From Gnetum montanum (Eukaryota; Streptophyta; Gnetopsida; Gnetales; Gnetaceae): a stretch of 64,000 nucleotides of DNA. The notes beneath the pieces were generated by a model, which made no database searches, had not been told where the DNA came from, and worked only from the letters and a program-made list of their open reading frames with translations. The position numbers and the translations under genes were made by a program. The DNA is taken from contig MNCI01010863.1 of the NCBI GenBank assembly GCA_015680685.1, positions 79,952 to 143,951 on the forward strand, read 5' to 3'. Below are positions 1 through 11,270 of the stretch, piece by piece; positions within the stretch are counted from its first letter, which is position 1, and each line of letters begins with the position of its first letter.

Positions 1-778
1 TGAGATGAAGGAGAAGAGGAAGGGGATCCATCACCATGGCGATGTTTCTTACCTTCTCTTCGACTGCTTCGGCCTCGATCATTGTGACGATCTAAGTGTC
101 CGTCCTTAGTGTGAGTGGTTGTTCCTGCCGTGAACAGTTGGTGTTCATGGGGATCAGAGCCCGTAGCATGTACAGTTGATCGAAGGCTCTGATGCCTAAC
201 CTCTTCACCATTGTGAGAAGGAGAAACATCATTTTCTAAGAAACCTGTTATGAGGGGTTCCTCGTCTCCTATTTCACTAAGGACATGGGGGACCTTGCCC
301 TTCAACAATGAGTGTTGGCTCTCCTGCCTTAAGTCCTGAATACGTTGGGCATCTGTGGGATGATAATCCCTTATATGATATCTTCTAGCAACGTATTCAG
401 CGAATAAGTCCTACATGCCAATCTGTGCTAAGGCAAGGAAGAGCATGTTCGGAACAGATCGATCTGGTGGTAAAACTATATTACCAAACAAGTCTCTCCA
501 GTGCAGCTGTTCATCCTGATGGAGGGTGAAAGTGTAGTCAGGGATACACTCATCGAGATTAGTATAAACTATCATATACTATTTAGGACTTGGTTGGTCT
601 AGGTTATGTGTATGTCGCTAACTGTCTTCCGTGTTATCCTTAGGTGAGTTAACCTTATGAGAAGAAGCCATTTTATTGGTGTGCTATTCACCGTTTAACT
701 ACGTAACCCAAAGGTTTGTTAAGGCTCACAACGATGTGAAAGATTTCCTAATGTTCTAATTGGCGTACAAACACTTAG

Positions 779-796
779 TCCCCGGCAACGGCGCCA
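779..796 (-). other. Primer binding site, tRNA-Asp type
   Basis: In minus orientation, 1 base after the LTR end, the sequence reads TGGCGCCGTTGCCGGGGA. This is the exact complement of the 3' end of plant tRNA-Asp(GUC), including CCA. Athila-type Ty3/gypsy elements use this primer. It is the only perfect 18-base copy in the window. Confidence 0.88.
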
Positions 797-797
797 A

Positions 798-1723
798 TGA
801 TGAGTGGCGAGGTACCTCTACACTCAACCATACGAAACGAGCGTAGCACACGTGATCCGGTCGAACTCCACAGACTAAATGCCTAAACACTGAAGGAACA
901 CTTGGGGTTAATTAATCGTTGTCTTCCCAGACTTACTTGTTGTTGTCACGGTGTATGGTTAAGTAAGTCCGAGGTATATGATTTTTTTGGTCTTTTACGG
1001 TTTATCTCCTATGCTAAAGGGTGAAGGGTTGAGAGACTAAAACTAACTCTAACTACAGTGCTAAGTCCTAGCATTAGCATCTGTTCCCACTTGCCGTACA
1101 CACCCTGAACTGTGCAACTGTAGCTACCAAATGCTAATCATTACTAGGATTACCACACGTAACGCACATGCTCAAAGCGGTTGTACTGAGGCACCTAACT
1201 AACCTAAGTGTGACAAGCAGCTGATTCCTTGACTAGTCGTACACATCCGTAGATGCTCGTAATCAAGTCGTACTTGTCCCACATTCTAGGAGGTAAGGGT
1301 GAGAGAATCTAATCGCGATCAGTAGCAGATTCCTTGGCTAGCCGTACACATTCGTCAATGCTCGTAACCAAGTCGTACTCATGCCACATTACTAGAAAAG
1401 CAATAAATAACATTAAATAAACCTATCCATGCACTGCAAGGTTTATCCACAAAGCTCGTCTTTATTGCCGTACACAACTTGCGTTCAAGTACAAAGCTGC
1501 TCGAATAAAGAACTATTCACTTGGGGGACCCCTACTGCGGGCACATGGAAAATATTCTATCTCTGGGGTGATCAATCTGCCAAAGCTTCGCTACTTTACG
1601 CCTATGATTCCAAATGAGGGGAGTGCCGCCTCTTATTTATAGATTTGGCGGCGGACCGCGATATCGCATACACGATATCGCAAGGGATGCGATATCGCAG
1701 CTTGTGCATATCACGTCTCATCA
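798..1723 (-). repeat. LTR of E1 (5' LTR)
   Basis: The sequence begins TGATGAG and ends CTCATCA in minus orientation, the same 7-bp inverted ends as the other family A LTRs. Near its upstream end (1650-1701) are three copies of the CGATATCG type, then CTATAAATAAGAGG as a TATA box. It contains the internal duplicated block (about 1208-1390) also seen in the E4 LTRs. Length 926 bp. Confidence 0.92.
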
Positions 1724-1756
1724 TATGGGAAAAACATTTTTTTAGTGCTAGATATT
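1724..1756. other. 33-bp spacer between two head-to-head LTRs
   Basis: This short AT-rich stretch is what remains of host sequence between E1 and E2. Its last five bases (1752-1756, ATATT) are the left target-site duplication of E2. Confidence 0.7.
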
Positions 1757-2697
1757 TGATGAGATGTGATGTTGCATGGGCCGTGATATCGCATCCCATG
1801 CGATATCGCGTCGTCCCCTACGATATCACAGTCCGTCGCCATATCTATAAATAAGAGGTGACTCTCCCTTGTTTTCTCATCCTAGGCTAGAAGTAGGGAA
1901 ACTCTGGCAGATTGATCACTTTAGAGATAGAATATTTTCCATGTGCCCGCAGTAGGAGTCCTAAAGTGAACGGATCTTTATTCGAGCAACATCACAAGTT
2001 GTGTATGGTAATAAATATGAACTTCCTGGATAAACCTTGCAATGCATGGAATAGGATTTTATTTATTGTTTTCTCTCTCACCCTTATCTCCTAAAACGCG
2101 AAATGAGTACGACTTGATTACGAGCATCTACGTGTGACTTCTTGGTAACCTAGTGGCATATCTAGGATCTGCGCTTGATAATCCCAGTGGTAGTTGTGCA
2201 CAAAGATGTGTACGGTTAGTTAAGGAATCAGCTGCTCATCGCACTTAGGCTAGATTAGATTCTTTCAACCCTTTCCTCCTAGTTAAGTGCCTCAGTACGA
2301 CCACTTCGAGCATGTGCGTTACGCATGGTAATACCAATAACGATTAGCATTTAGTAGCCACAGTTGCATCCGTTCAGGGAGTGTACAATAAGTGGGAATG
2401 GATGCTGACGCTAGGTAATTTAGACTTAGTTCATTAGTTAGAGTTAGTAATTAGTTTCTCAACCCTTCACCTTGTTAGCATAGGAGACATAGAACATAAA
2501 AACATATAAAAATCATATACCTCGGACTTACTTAACCAGACATCGTGACAACTACAAGTAATTCTGGGAAGACAACAAATGGTTAACCTTAAGTGTTCCA
2601 TGAGGCGTGTAGGCATTTAGTCTGCGAAGTTCGACTGGATCGTGCATGCTACGCTCGTTTCGTATGGTTGAGTGTAGGGGTATCTCGCCACTCATCA
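1757..2697 (+). repeat. 5' LTR of E2
   Basis: It starts TGATGAG and ends CTCATCA, 941 bp. GATATC palindromes at about 1788-1830 precede a TATA box (CTATAAATAAGAGG near 1845). It aligns throughout with the 945-bp 3' LTR at 8138-9082. Confidence 0.93.
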
Positions 2698-2698
2698 T

Positions 2699-2716
2699 TA
2701 GCGCCGTTGCTGGGGA
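2699..2716 (+). other. Primer binding site of E2
   Basis: TAGCGCCGTTGCTGGGGA lies one base after the 5' LTR. It differs from the tRNA-Asp complement at two positions, both transitions, as expected from decay. Confidence 0.85.
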
Positions 2717-2844
2717 CGAAGTGTTTGTGCACTAAATAGAACATAGGATATTATTTACATCGTTGGGAGCTTAAATGAACCTTAGGGTTAATCAAATAGA
2801 AAAGAAATTATATAACGGTAAAATCAGCACACCGATAAATAACA

Positions 2845-5800
2845 ATGTCTTCTTCTCACAAGAGGGACTCACCACCTAGGGATAATACAAAAGACAATCG
2901 GCAATCAAAAACACATAACCGAAATCAGCCAAGACCTAAACAATACCGAATAGTCCATACTCATCCCGATGAGTATATTCCAAACTTTACCTTTATCCTC
3001 CATCAAGACGAATAGATGCGCTGGAGGGATTTGTTTGGTAACATAGTGTTACCTCCAGAAAGATCAATCCCAAACATGCTTCTCCATGCCTTGGCATAGA
3101 TTGGCATGACTCAGCTTTATGCTAAATACGTTGCAAAAGACTTTGACATGAGGGATTATTATTCCACAGAAGCACAACGTATGCGGGACTCAAGGCAGGA
3201 GAGCCAACATACCCTGTTGAAGGGCAAAGGCCTGCATGTCCTTAGCAAAATAGGAGATGATGGACCCATTATCATGGGTTCTCTAACAAATGATGGTGAG
3301 GAGGCTGGGTATCAGAATCTACGATCAACGATACATAACACCAGTTTTGATGCCCGTGAACACCAACTGTTCACAGAGGGAACAACAACAAAATACAAGG
3401 ACAGGCACTTAGATCGTCACCATGATCGAGGCCGAAGCAACCAAAGAGAAGGTAGGAAACATCGCCACGGCGATGGTTCTCCTTCTTCTTCCCCTTCTTC
3501 TCATCACTCACCCTCTCCTTCCACCTCTGGGTGTAATCATGAAGAACATAATGGAGAGGATAAAGGTAAGCAAAATAAGAGACCTCAACGAGAGAGTCAA
3601 GAGAGAAGACAAGGGCATGAACGAAGGGAAAGTAGGGAACAACGAAGACATCATAGGTGTCATGAAAGAGATGATCATGATGAACCTCTACTTGCAACCC
3701 AAAGTATGCTTGACATAACGGAGTAGTGAGAATCCCAACAAGGCATTTAAAAGATAGTCAGATCAAGTGCTTAGACATGAACAATATCCCACGCTTTGAG
3801 GGGGGATACAACTCAAATCTGCAAAATCATTTATAGGCATTCCATGATGCCTGCGCCTTGTAGAACATTGAAAACAAGTGGCAGAAACTTAAGTTGTTTC
3901 CCAGGAAACTCACCAAGAAAGCAGAGAGTTGGTACCAGTCCTTAGAACCAGAAACCATCAGGAGGTGGAGTACGATGCTAGAACTCTTCAACGATAAGTA
4001 TCAGACGTACTCCAGAGTGTCCAATTTACGTAAGTAGATCCAAGGATGGAAGTAAAGAAATCACGAACCCTTGGATGCTGCCATGGCCCACTACTACACA
4101 TTGTTACATCATTGCCCAGGCCATGGTTACGCTCAGCGGGATCAACTCCGCCACATCGTGGATGGGCTAAGGCATGAAACTAGAAGAACCCTTAGGACTT
4201 ATGCCCAAGGGCGATTATCAGAACTTAGATCCCATGAAGTTCATCGATTGTTGAAACAAGTAGCAAAAGAAGAAGGGGAGCTATGAAAAAGGGAAAGTGT
4301 AAAAGAATACAACCATGATCCCTCTCTTCGAAAGAAGGGAGTGAAATTTTGCGATGAAGAGGACGAGTCACCACTTGAAGAGTTGGTGAACAGAAAAACC
4401 TTACCGATTCAAAAACTAACAATAGAAATAGCAGCTAAGGTAGATGACATATGGAGTTCCTTAGACTCTAAAATTAAAACTGTCTTGAAAACTGTAGAAG
4501 AGTCTAAGGTCGAACGAGGTAGTGACAAAGATAAGACAAAGTGGAGAGATTTAGGTCGTGCACATAACAAGGGTAAGGGAAAAATTACTAACTTTAATGG
4601 GGTTGTGGAATCAAACATAGACGATGACGGTGGATGTGAGATCTACCACTATGACCATCCTAAGGGATGTTGTCCAATCATCTCACATCTACAGGAGTCT
4701 GGGGTGTATGCACTTAATCTAAGACTCAACCAATGGCAGACACCTCGAAGGTTACCTTATCCCCAAGGTAACCCAATGCAGTTCCACCAACCATTAACAT
4801 ATTATCCAAGTGGAACTCCATCACAACCCATCAGACAACATCAGCAGTGGCAATACCCATAGTCATGGGGGATGCCACCACTGAAACAACAGTATCCTTA
4901 CCGGCAGCCCGATCCATATGGTTATTATGTGCAACAGTTGGTTTCTCCAAGTGACTCTATGGGTCACACAACTCCCCACCATCACTACCAAGTTCGAGAG
5001 TACTTTAGAAGAACTCCTTCTCCTCTGGGAGATACTCCATACCCACACCATCCTCCAAATCCATCCGCACCTCTTCCACATGTAGTTCCCATAACACCTC
5101 CTGCTCCAATAATGCAAGGGGAACTTCCTACTCAACCGCAGCAACGTCACGTTGCAAGAGCTGTAAATATTCAACCTGTTACTAGTTCTAACAACTGTAA
5201 AAAGAGAAAGCCCTTCTTCAGAACCAAAAGCCTAAACAAACTCTCGCAACAATAAGCAGTTGAGTCTTTGTACACTCCTCCACCATTTAACACTTCGGAG
5301 CACATTTCAGTCCAATAGAGCTTCATGCAGACAGTTATGTTAACCCATATCATAACCGACTGGATCAAGGTAGGCCACCTTCCCAGGAAACTAACTGATC
5401 CTGGAAATCCCTTAATCTACCTTCAAGTCATCGGAAATGAACCACATAGGGCTCTTCTTGACTCAGGTTCCAGAGTCAACTTAATTTCACAAGAGACGTA
5501 TCACCCCTGGAACCTACCACAACTCAAGAAGAGCAACATTCAACTAGAGCTGGCAGACCAGTCCATCACCATTCCCTTGGGATTTGTGGAGGACATCATT
5601 ACCACTGTGTGTGGTTGGTCCTACCCAGCTGATTTCCTGGTGATTGAAGTTAACAACAACGAAGGGGACTTCCCAATTATAATGGGAAGGGCATGGCTAA
5701 GTACAGTAGACGCATGCCTTAGGATCTGTGATGTGTCCTTGGAAATCTCTAAGATAAATATTTATGAAAAGATCAAGAAGAGGAAAGTTCCATGCATCAC

Positions 5801-6158
5801 ATACAGTGATTCATCAGGTGATGACATGTAGGAAATGCCTCCATGCAATAGGTATGCCCTTGAAACTTTGAAACAAAGATGCCTATATGTAGCAACCACA
5901 CAACAAGTAGTAGACACCCCGTGCTTGATAGCTACTAGAAGGAGTAGACAAATATGCATGGAACAAACTGAGGAGACAAGCCATGCCAACAACGAAGGCA
6001 TAGACACATTGGAATATGAGCATCGCCAACTTCCATCCCTTAATCTAAGATCATCAATTGGAAGGAGTTGGGCACTTCTACAAAATTCAAATAGGCACTC
6101 ATTATTTTGGATCTCTTCCTTTCCACTCAGTCATGGGGGAGATGGCCACCTATGCTGA
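2845..6158 (+). pseudogene. gag-protease of E2, broken
   Basis: Gag would build the particle and the protease would cut it. The frame starts at ATG 2845 (MSSSHK). It hits a stop at 3013-3015 where E4 has CAG, reopens at 3106-3726 (206 codons with a basic Arg/His/Ser linker ending MLDITE), then shifts frame near 3727. The gag core, with AESWY and QLRHIVDGL, is spread over about 3770-4290, and a Cys/His cluster near 4640 reads HPKGCC. A Pro/Gln-rich segment leads to the retropepsin domain at 5325-5831, with the catalytic motif LLDSGSRVNLIS and later IIMGRAWLS. The final part (5835-6158) ends SHGGDGHLC, as in E3 and E4. At least one frameshift and several stops make it non-functional. Confidence 0.88.
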
Positions 6159-6180
6159 TCATATGGGGCCCTTAGTTCTT

Positions 6181-6376
6181 TTTTGATTTTTTTTTTACAA
6201 CGTTTTTGTTTTACATGTTTGTTTTTTACATGTTTTTGTCTTACACATTTTTGTTTTACAAATTTCTTTAACTTTTCTTATTTTTGTTTTACAACATTCT
6301 TTAACTTTTTCTTGTTTTTGTTTTACATCATCGTTATACTTTTTCATTTTGTATGTGTGTGTGTGTGTGTGTGTGT
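6181..6376 (+). repeat. T-rich degenerate minisatellite followed by (TG)n
   Basis: Units resembling TTTTTGTTTTACA recur about ten times with varied length, followed by a (TG)n microsatellite at about 6354-6376. The same arrangement lies at the same place in E4 (59220-59391), so it belongs to the element. In E3 the matching stretch is short and has no TG run. Confidence 0.8.
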
Positions 6377-8124
6377 TACCCACTTTGTAAGTTTGTCACC
6401 CAATAAGTGTTCGGAATGATGGTATGAACTATTTTCACATTGATTGCTAATGTTTGGTTTTTACCTTTAAGTCACAATGTTGATAATACAGTCTGTTTCT
6501 TTTGATATTATAGGCAATGAGTTCACTTCATCCATCCATCCACCAGTTTCTATGGTCTCTCTCAGCTTGGAAATGTACAAGTCCCCTTCATAATAAGAAC
6601 ATTAACGAATTGATGACTGGGCATTTCTCAAACTAAGGAAGGACTTAAGGATTGAAAAGGGTGTGACTTTAAGGGAACTTGATGCCTTTGTGTTGGCCAT
6701 TCTCTTGGGTGCTTGGATGTTTTCTTCTTGAGTTTTCTTGCCATTCCGATGCTACCCAATTATCGGAAGCTGAGTTAATAAAAATAACAAGTCTTTGCAT
6801 AGTGTGGTTCTCACGCATAAAAACACAAAACAAAACAAAAAAAAAAGAGACAAGAAAAATAAAGAGAAGAGTGAGAATTCAAAGCACACCCCTTAGACAA
6901 AATAAATTTGGGCTACAAGCACTGGTTATGGAACTAAAGTATTCCCTCTAACTAATGTCCTTCTCTCTTCCCATTCTCTCCTTTGTTTTGTCAGAATGGT
7001 GGTGACTCTTTGAAGGTGCATTCTTGTTACTTCAAGAGGATGGATTGGCCAAATGCATTGATGCGAAGTCACTGGATGTGGTTGGTTTGAGGCCAAAGTT
7101 GGAATGAGACTTGCCAAGTCACATTAATCATGAAACCCACAAGGGGCTATACACCACCTTGTCCTTGGGATTCCATTCCATTCTATTCTCTTCATCCTTC
7201 TCTCCATTGTTCACCTCATTGCTGGTTGTATCATTAGTGTATATATTTTGGTTGAAGTGTTATTTTCTTTTTGGTTAATTCTTGTGGTTAAGAATTAACT
7301 CTTGTTCCAAATGACATTCCCAGAGCCTACAGACTCTTTGAATGTGGGTTTGTCAGGGCATTAAGGGCATGAGCTTGCTTTAGGGAGGACCCACTGACAT
7401 TCCTATTTGGTGCACCAATTAACTTATTTTCCATAACATTTTTGCAATTGATCTTATTTTGTTCATTACCATCTTGACATCCATTTCCTCAATGCTATGG
7501 TTGTCCCTTTTTATCTATCTTTCTTACTCCTTTTCTTTCTCCATTCTAATGCTACTGGAGGTCCGCGATAAGTCATGGGGGTATGAGGCTTGATTTTTTT
7601 GATTTTCTCCTAGCCCCGATTTTCCCCTACACCTTCAGTAGTCATGAATATTATATCTCCTGATCCATATCAGCCATACCACAACCTAGCCAATGAACTT
7701 ACACCAAAGCAAGGTATTAATTACATGATGATTCATTTACCCTTGCTAATATAAGATTGTGTTATGTGTGCATATGGCGATCATACAACAACGGAGGGGA
7801 TTTGCAGGAACCACTTGGAATGGAGCAGCGCTGGAAGCAACTATGCAAGGAGCAAGATTGATGACACGCTTATTGATGGACAACGAAAGATGCAATCTTG
7901 GCATTGGCAACAGTAACACTTCTTTCTCTCTCTCTTTCTCTCAAGCTGCCAACTAAGGCCTGATGTCATTGTAATAAGGTGTTCACCCTTGTTGTCATGA
8001 ACACTAGTTTTGTCAAGTCTTGTAATGATGATCCGTTCACATGTCATCCCATTAGTTCCATTCCCCTCAATAATCTCATACCTTCCCAATATTTTGTAAG
8101 GAACTCAAGGACGAGTTTTCATTC
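6377..8124 (+). other. Non-coding 3' tail of E2
   Basis: This 1.7-kb stretch has no long reading frame. It contains blocks shared with E3, E4 and EB: a segment around 6540-6730 that in E3 is a 61-codon frame starting MVSLGLEMY, a block at about 7357-7395 reading GGCATTAAGGGCATGAGC, and a second AGTCATGGGGG motif at 7571-7582. A C(T)n-rich run lies near 7920-7945. I see no reverse transcriptase or integrase remnant. Confidence 0.75.
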
Positions 8125-8137
8125 AGTCATGGGGGTA
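8125..8137 (+). other. Polypurine tract of E2
   Basis: AGTCATGGGGGTA directly abuts the 3' LTR start TGATGAG. Plus-strand DNA synthesis of LTR elements starts at such a purine run. The same sequence abuts the 3' LTRs of E3 and E4. Confidence 0.8.
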
Positions 8138-9082
8138 TGATGAGACGTGATGTCGCATGGGCCGCGATATCGCATCCCATGCAATATCGCGTATGCGATA
8201 TCGCAGTCCACCATCATATCTATAAATAAGAGGTGGCTCTCCCTTGTTTCCTCATCCTGGGCTAAAAGTAGGAAAACTCTGGCAGATTGATCACTCGAGA
8301 GATAGAATATTTTCCATGTGCCCACAGTAGGAGTCCTAAAGTGAACGGATCTTTATTCGAGTAACATTGTACGTAAACATAAGTTGTGTATGGTAATAAA
8401 GATGAACTTCCTAAATAAACCTTGCAGTGCATGGAATAGGATTTTCTTTATTATTTTCTCTCTCACCCTTATCTTCTAGAACATCGAATGAGTACAACTT
8501 GATTACAAGCATCTAAGTGTGACTACTTGGTAACCTAGTGGCATATCTAGGATCTACGCTTGGTAATCCCAGTGGTAGTCGTGCACAAAGATGTGTACGG
8601 TTAGTCAAGGAATCAGCTACTCATCACACTTAGGCTAGATTAGATTCTCTCAACCCTTTCCTCCTAGTTAAGTGCCTCAGTATAACCACTTCGAGCATGT
8701 GCATTACGTGTGGTAATCCCAGTAACGATTAGCATTTGGTAGCCACGATTGCATCAGTTTAGGGTATGTATGATAAGTGGGAACGGATGCTGATGCTAGG
8801 TAATTTAGACTTAGCTCATTAGTTAGAGTTAGTAATTAGTTTTTCAACCCTTCACCTTGTTAGCATAGGAGACATAAAACATAAAAACATATAAAAATCA
8901 TATACCTCGGACTTACTTAACCATACACTGTGACAACTACAAGTAATTCTGGGAAGACAACGAATGGTTAACCTTAAGTGTTCCATGAGGCATGTAGGCA
9001 TTTAGTCTACGGAGTTCGACCGGATCGCAGGTGCTACACTCGTTTCGTACGGTTGAGTGTAGGGGTATCTTGCCACTCATCA
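8138..9082 (+). repeat. 3' LTR of E2
   Basis: It runs from TGATGAG to CTCATCA, 945 bp, with GATATC palindromes, a TATA box near 8220 and the same internal order as the 5' LTR. The target duplication ATATT follows at 9083-9087. Confidence 0.93.
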
Positions 9083-9559
9083 ATATTGAAGGGACATAAG
9101 AGATTGGGATAATTATTTAATTGCATTCATCCATTAATCTTTTATAAAAAGAAAAACAAGTGAAATTTTCTATTTTTTTCCTATATGGAACAATAAATCA
9201 AATGAAAATTACAAGGCTTTTGTCCCTATATTATAAAATTTATAATTTTTCTTATCTTAAGCTTTGACTTTTACCTTTTGTCTCCATTCTTCTACTTAAC
9301 TTTGTTGCACTTGCATATATAAATATGACTTTCTATTACTTTGAATTTTAGCTTGCTGAATCTATTTCTTCTTATTGGTTGAAGTTCACAACATGGACAT
9401 GAAAATTGAGGAAGCTATGATTGTCAAAAGTGCATGATAGAATCAAGATACAAAACCATCAAAATTGTCATTACTTGTAGTGTGGGCATTAAAGTCCACT
9501 ATGAAAGGTTGTAATTCTTGCTTTAGCTAATCCAAGCTAAAACTCAATTTTTTTTTTAT

Positions 9560-9851
9560 TTTATCATGACATTAGCTTTAGGATTATTTGGTTTATCATA
9601 ACAATGGCCAATGTCATGATTACATTCCTTTTTACAAATGTGACAATACCTTGATGTTGCCTTTTTTGATAATTTCCCATCTTCACTACCATCGCTTGAG
9701 AGGAACCTTCTACATTGGAGGCATATGCACTCATTTCAACTTCTTCTTTTAAGACATTCACACATAACTCTATCATGATGTATTTTTTTCCAATGTTATT
9801 CACAATTTGATGGAAGATTACTTGTAACTTAGTGCTACAAAATGGAACCAA
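9560..9851 (-). pseudogene. Retroelement gag fragment with a zinc-knuckle-like motif
   Basis: One minus frame across about 9590-9660 reads SRYCHICKKECNHDIGHCYD. The spacing is C-x2-C-x5-H-x4-C, one residue longer than the canonical CCHC knuckle of LTR-element gag proteins, and it is followed by DKPNNPKAN. Upstream sequence in another frame continues a gag-like text, so a frameshift probably lies between. It is unlike the Cys/His cluster of E1-E4 and comes from a different, older element. The family (copia or gypsy) cannot be told. Confidence 0.5.
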
Positions 9852-9900
9852 ATCTATGACACTCTAAAATTACACTACTTAAGGCTAAATAATAATGAAG

Positions 9901-9957
9901 TGTTAGCTTTGTGGTAAAACTTTTGATTTGAAAATTCCAAGTAATGAATTCAATTCC
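9901..9957 (+). repeat. SINE-like tRNA-related core
   Basis: The sequence TGTTAGCTTTGTGGTAAAAC resembles a pol III A box, and about 30 bases later AATTCAATTCC resembles a decayed B box (GGTTCGANTCC). Related cores occur at 36777-36834 (minus), 43769-43820 (minus) and 52026-52070 (plus), with TTGATTTGGAA in the middle. They are dispersed and not full tRNA genes. Confidence 0.45.
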
Positions 9958-10179
9958 AATGGATAACATTGAGTTATAAAGGTTACACTTGAAGTTTATT
10001 TAAGTTTTGTCTTAGTTTTAGGTCATGTAGTTCTAGTTTTGATAACCTCCTACTTCTATAAGGCTAAATCATACTTAGTTTTTTCTTTTCATTTTAAGAA
10101 TAAAAGAATGGTTTAATTCTATAAGACACTGAGCTCTAAATGCATATTACTAGAAATGAGGTATTATGCTAATAGCAAA

Positions 10180-10475
10180 TAGAAAATTGGTTTTTTGTTG
10201 GCTACAATATTAGGCATATGATATCAGAGCCATGACATTAGATCCTCGATATCGGGGCACAAGCTACAATGTTGGATATCTGATATTACCGACATGTGCA
10301 AAACTATAAATACATCACTTAAGTGCAAGTTCCAATAATAGTTTCATTCCAAACTTAGCAAAATTCTATTAGTTTATTTTCTTGATTTTAGCACTTAGCA
10401 CTTAACAATGTATGCCATAGTGTGATGTTAAGTGATTGAATGGAGTCTTTATTTGAGTGGAATGTACTTGGCATG
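10180..10475 (+). repeat. 5' LTR of EB, first part
   Basis: It matches the start of the LTR at 27480: a GATATC-rich segment (10216-10290), TATAAATACATCAC near 10305, and the text up to GAATGTACTTGG, where E3 interrupts it. In the 3' LTR the corresponding uninterrupted site is near 27765-27780. Confidence 0.85.
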
Positions 10476-11257
10476 TGATGAATGGCGAGGTACCCCTACA
10501 CTCAACCATATGAATACGAGCGTTACATGCGTGATCCGGTCAAACTCCAAGGACTAAGTGCTTACGCGCCTTATGGAACACTTAAGGTTAATCAATCGTT
10601 GTCTTCCCAGACTTACTTGTATTGTCACGGTTGTATGGTTAAGTAAGTCTGAGGTATGTGATTTTTATGTCTTTTATCTTTTTATCGCCTATGCGAAGAG
10701 AGAAAAGGGTGAAGAGACTAAGTAACTAACTTTCACTAACTAAGCTTTAATCATCCTAGCATTAATATCCATTCCCACTTGTCGTACACACCCTGAACCA
10801 GTGCAACGCTACTGGGATTACCAAACGCTATTCGTTACTAGGTTACCAAGCATAGCACACGTGCTCGAACTGGTCATACTGAATGCACTTAACTAGGAGT
10901 TGAGGGTTGAGAGTGATTAATTATCTAAGAAAGCATTTAAACATTTAACAATAATTAAAGTCCTATTTAACATAGTCCATGCATTACAAGGTTTATCAGA
11001 AATTTCTTCTTGATTTCCGTACACAAATATGTGCTCAGGTACAATTTTCTCGAATAAAGATCCATTCACTTTGAGACTCCTACTACAGGCACATGGAAAT
11101 TTTTCTCTCTCTGGAATGCTAAAACTGCCAGAGTTTCACTAAGGGTTTTGATCTAGATGATGAAACAAGGGAGAGCCACCTCTTATTTATAGAACTGGCA
11201 ACAGGCTGCGATATCGCATACTTGATATCGCAGCCTATGCGATATCGCATCCCATCA
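10476..11257 (-). repeat. 3' LTR of E3
   Basis: 782 bp. It starts (plus strand) TGATGAATGGCGAGG, one change from the family consensus, and ends CCCATCA. Three GATATC palindromes lie at about 11207-11251, next to TTATTTATAGA (TATA box read on the minus strand). Confidence 0.9.
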
Positions 11258-11270
11258 TACCCCCATGACT
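11258..11270 (-). other. Polypurine tract of E3
   Basis: Read on the minus strand it is AGTCATGGGGGTA directly before the 3' LTR, identical to that of E2. Confidence 0.8.

Larger units (their letters stand above)
1..1723 (-). mobile_element. E1: partial Athila-like LTR retrotransposon, cut by the window edge
   Basis: Read on the minus strand, an LTR (1723 to 798) is followed by a primer binding site and then by the start of a gag gene that runs off the left edge. The first 670 bases match, in reverse complement, the 5' gag region of E2 (about 2845-3500), including the Ser-rich stretch and the basic linker. The gag reading frame is broken: after the start codon at 669-671 it meets a stop within about 20 codons. 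The other LTR lies outside the window, so neither length nor target duplication can be judged. It is closest to E4 in LTR structure, because both have the duplicated internal LTR block. Confidence 0.9.
1757..9082 (+). mobile_element. E2: complete non-autonomous Athila-like LTR retrotransposon
   Basis: Two LTRs (1757-2697 and 8138-9082) enclose a tRNA-Asp primer site, a broken gag-protease gene (2845-6158), a T-rich and TG-repeat segment, a 1.8-kb tail and a polypurine tract just before the 3' LTR. A perfect 5-bp duplication ATATT flanks the element at 1752-1756 and 9083-9087, so both ends are exact. Total 7326 bp. I found no reverse transcriptase, RNase H or integrase motif in any frame between the protease and the 3' LTR, so it would have needed enzymes from another element. 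It inserted 33 bp from the end of E1, in opposite orientation. Confidence 0.93.
9088..10179. other. Old interspersed sequence between E2 and EB
   Basis: This is AT-rich sequence without an intact gene. It holds the two small remnants listed separately: a zinc-knuckle gag fragment on the minus strand and a tRNA-related SINE-like core. The rest shows nothing recognisable. Confidence 0.6.

Noticed and set aside
3371-3697. 108-codon minus-strand frame over the E2 gag linker
   Set aside because: It is the antisense shadow of the Ser/Arg/His-rich gag linker; the same shadow appears in E4 at 56433-56735.
6181-6350. Regular T-rich repeats that could suggest a CRISPR-like array
   Set aside because: The units are short, unequal and without distinct spacers, and they sit inside a retrotransposon of a plant genome.
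6559-8100. Reverse transcriptase or integrase remnants in the element tails
   Set aside because: I looked for the YxDD context, RNase H and the integrase HHCC / DDE patterns in the available frames of E2, E3 and E4 and found none; a profile search would be decisive.
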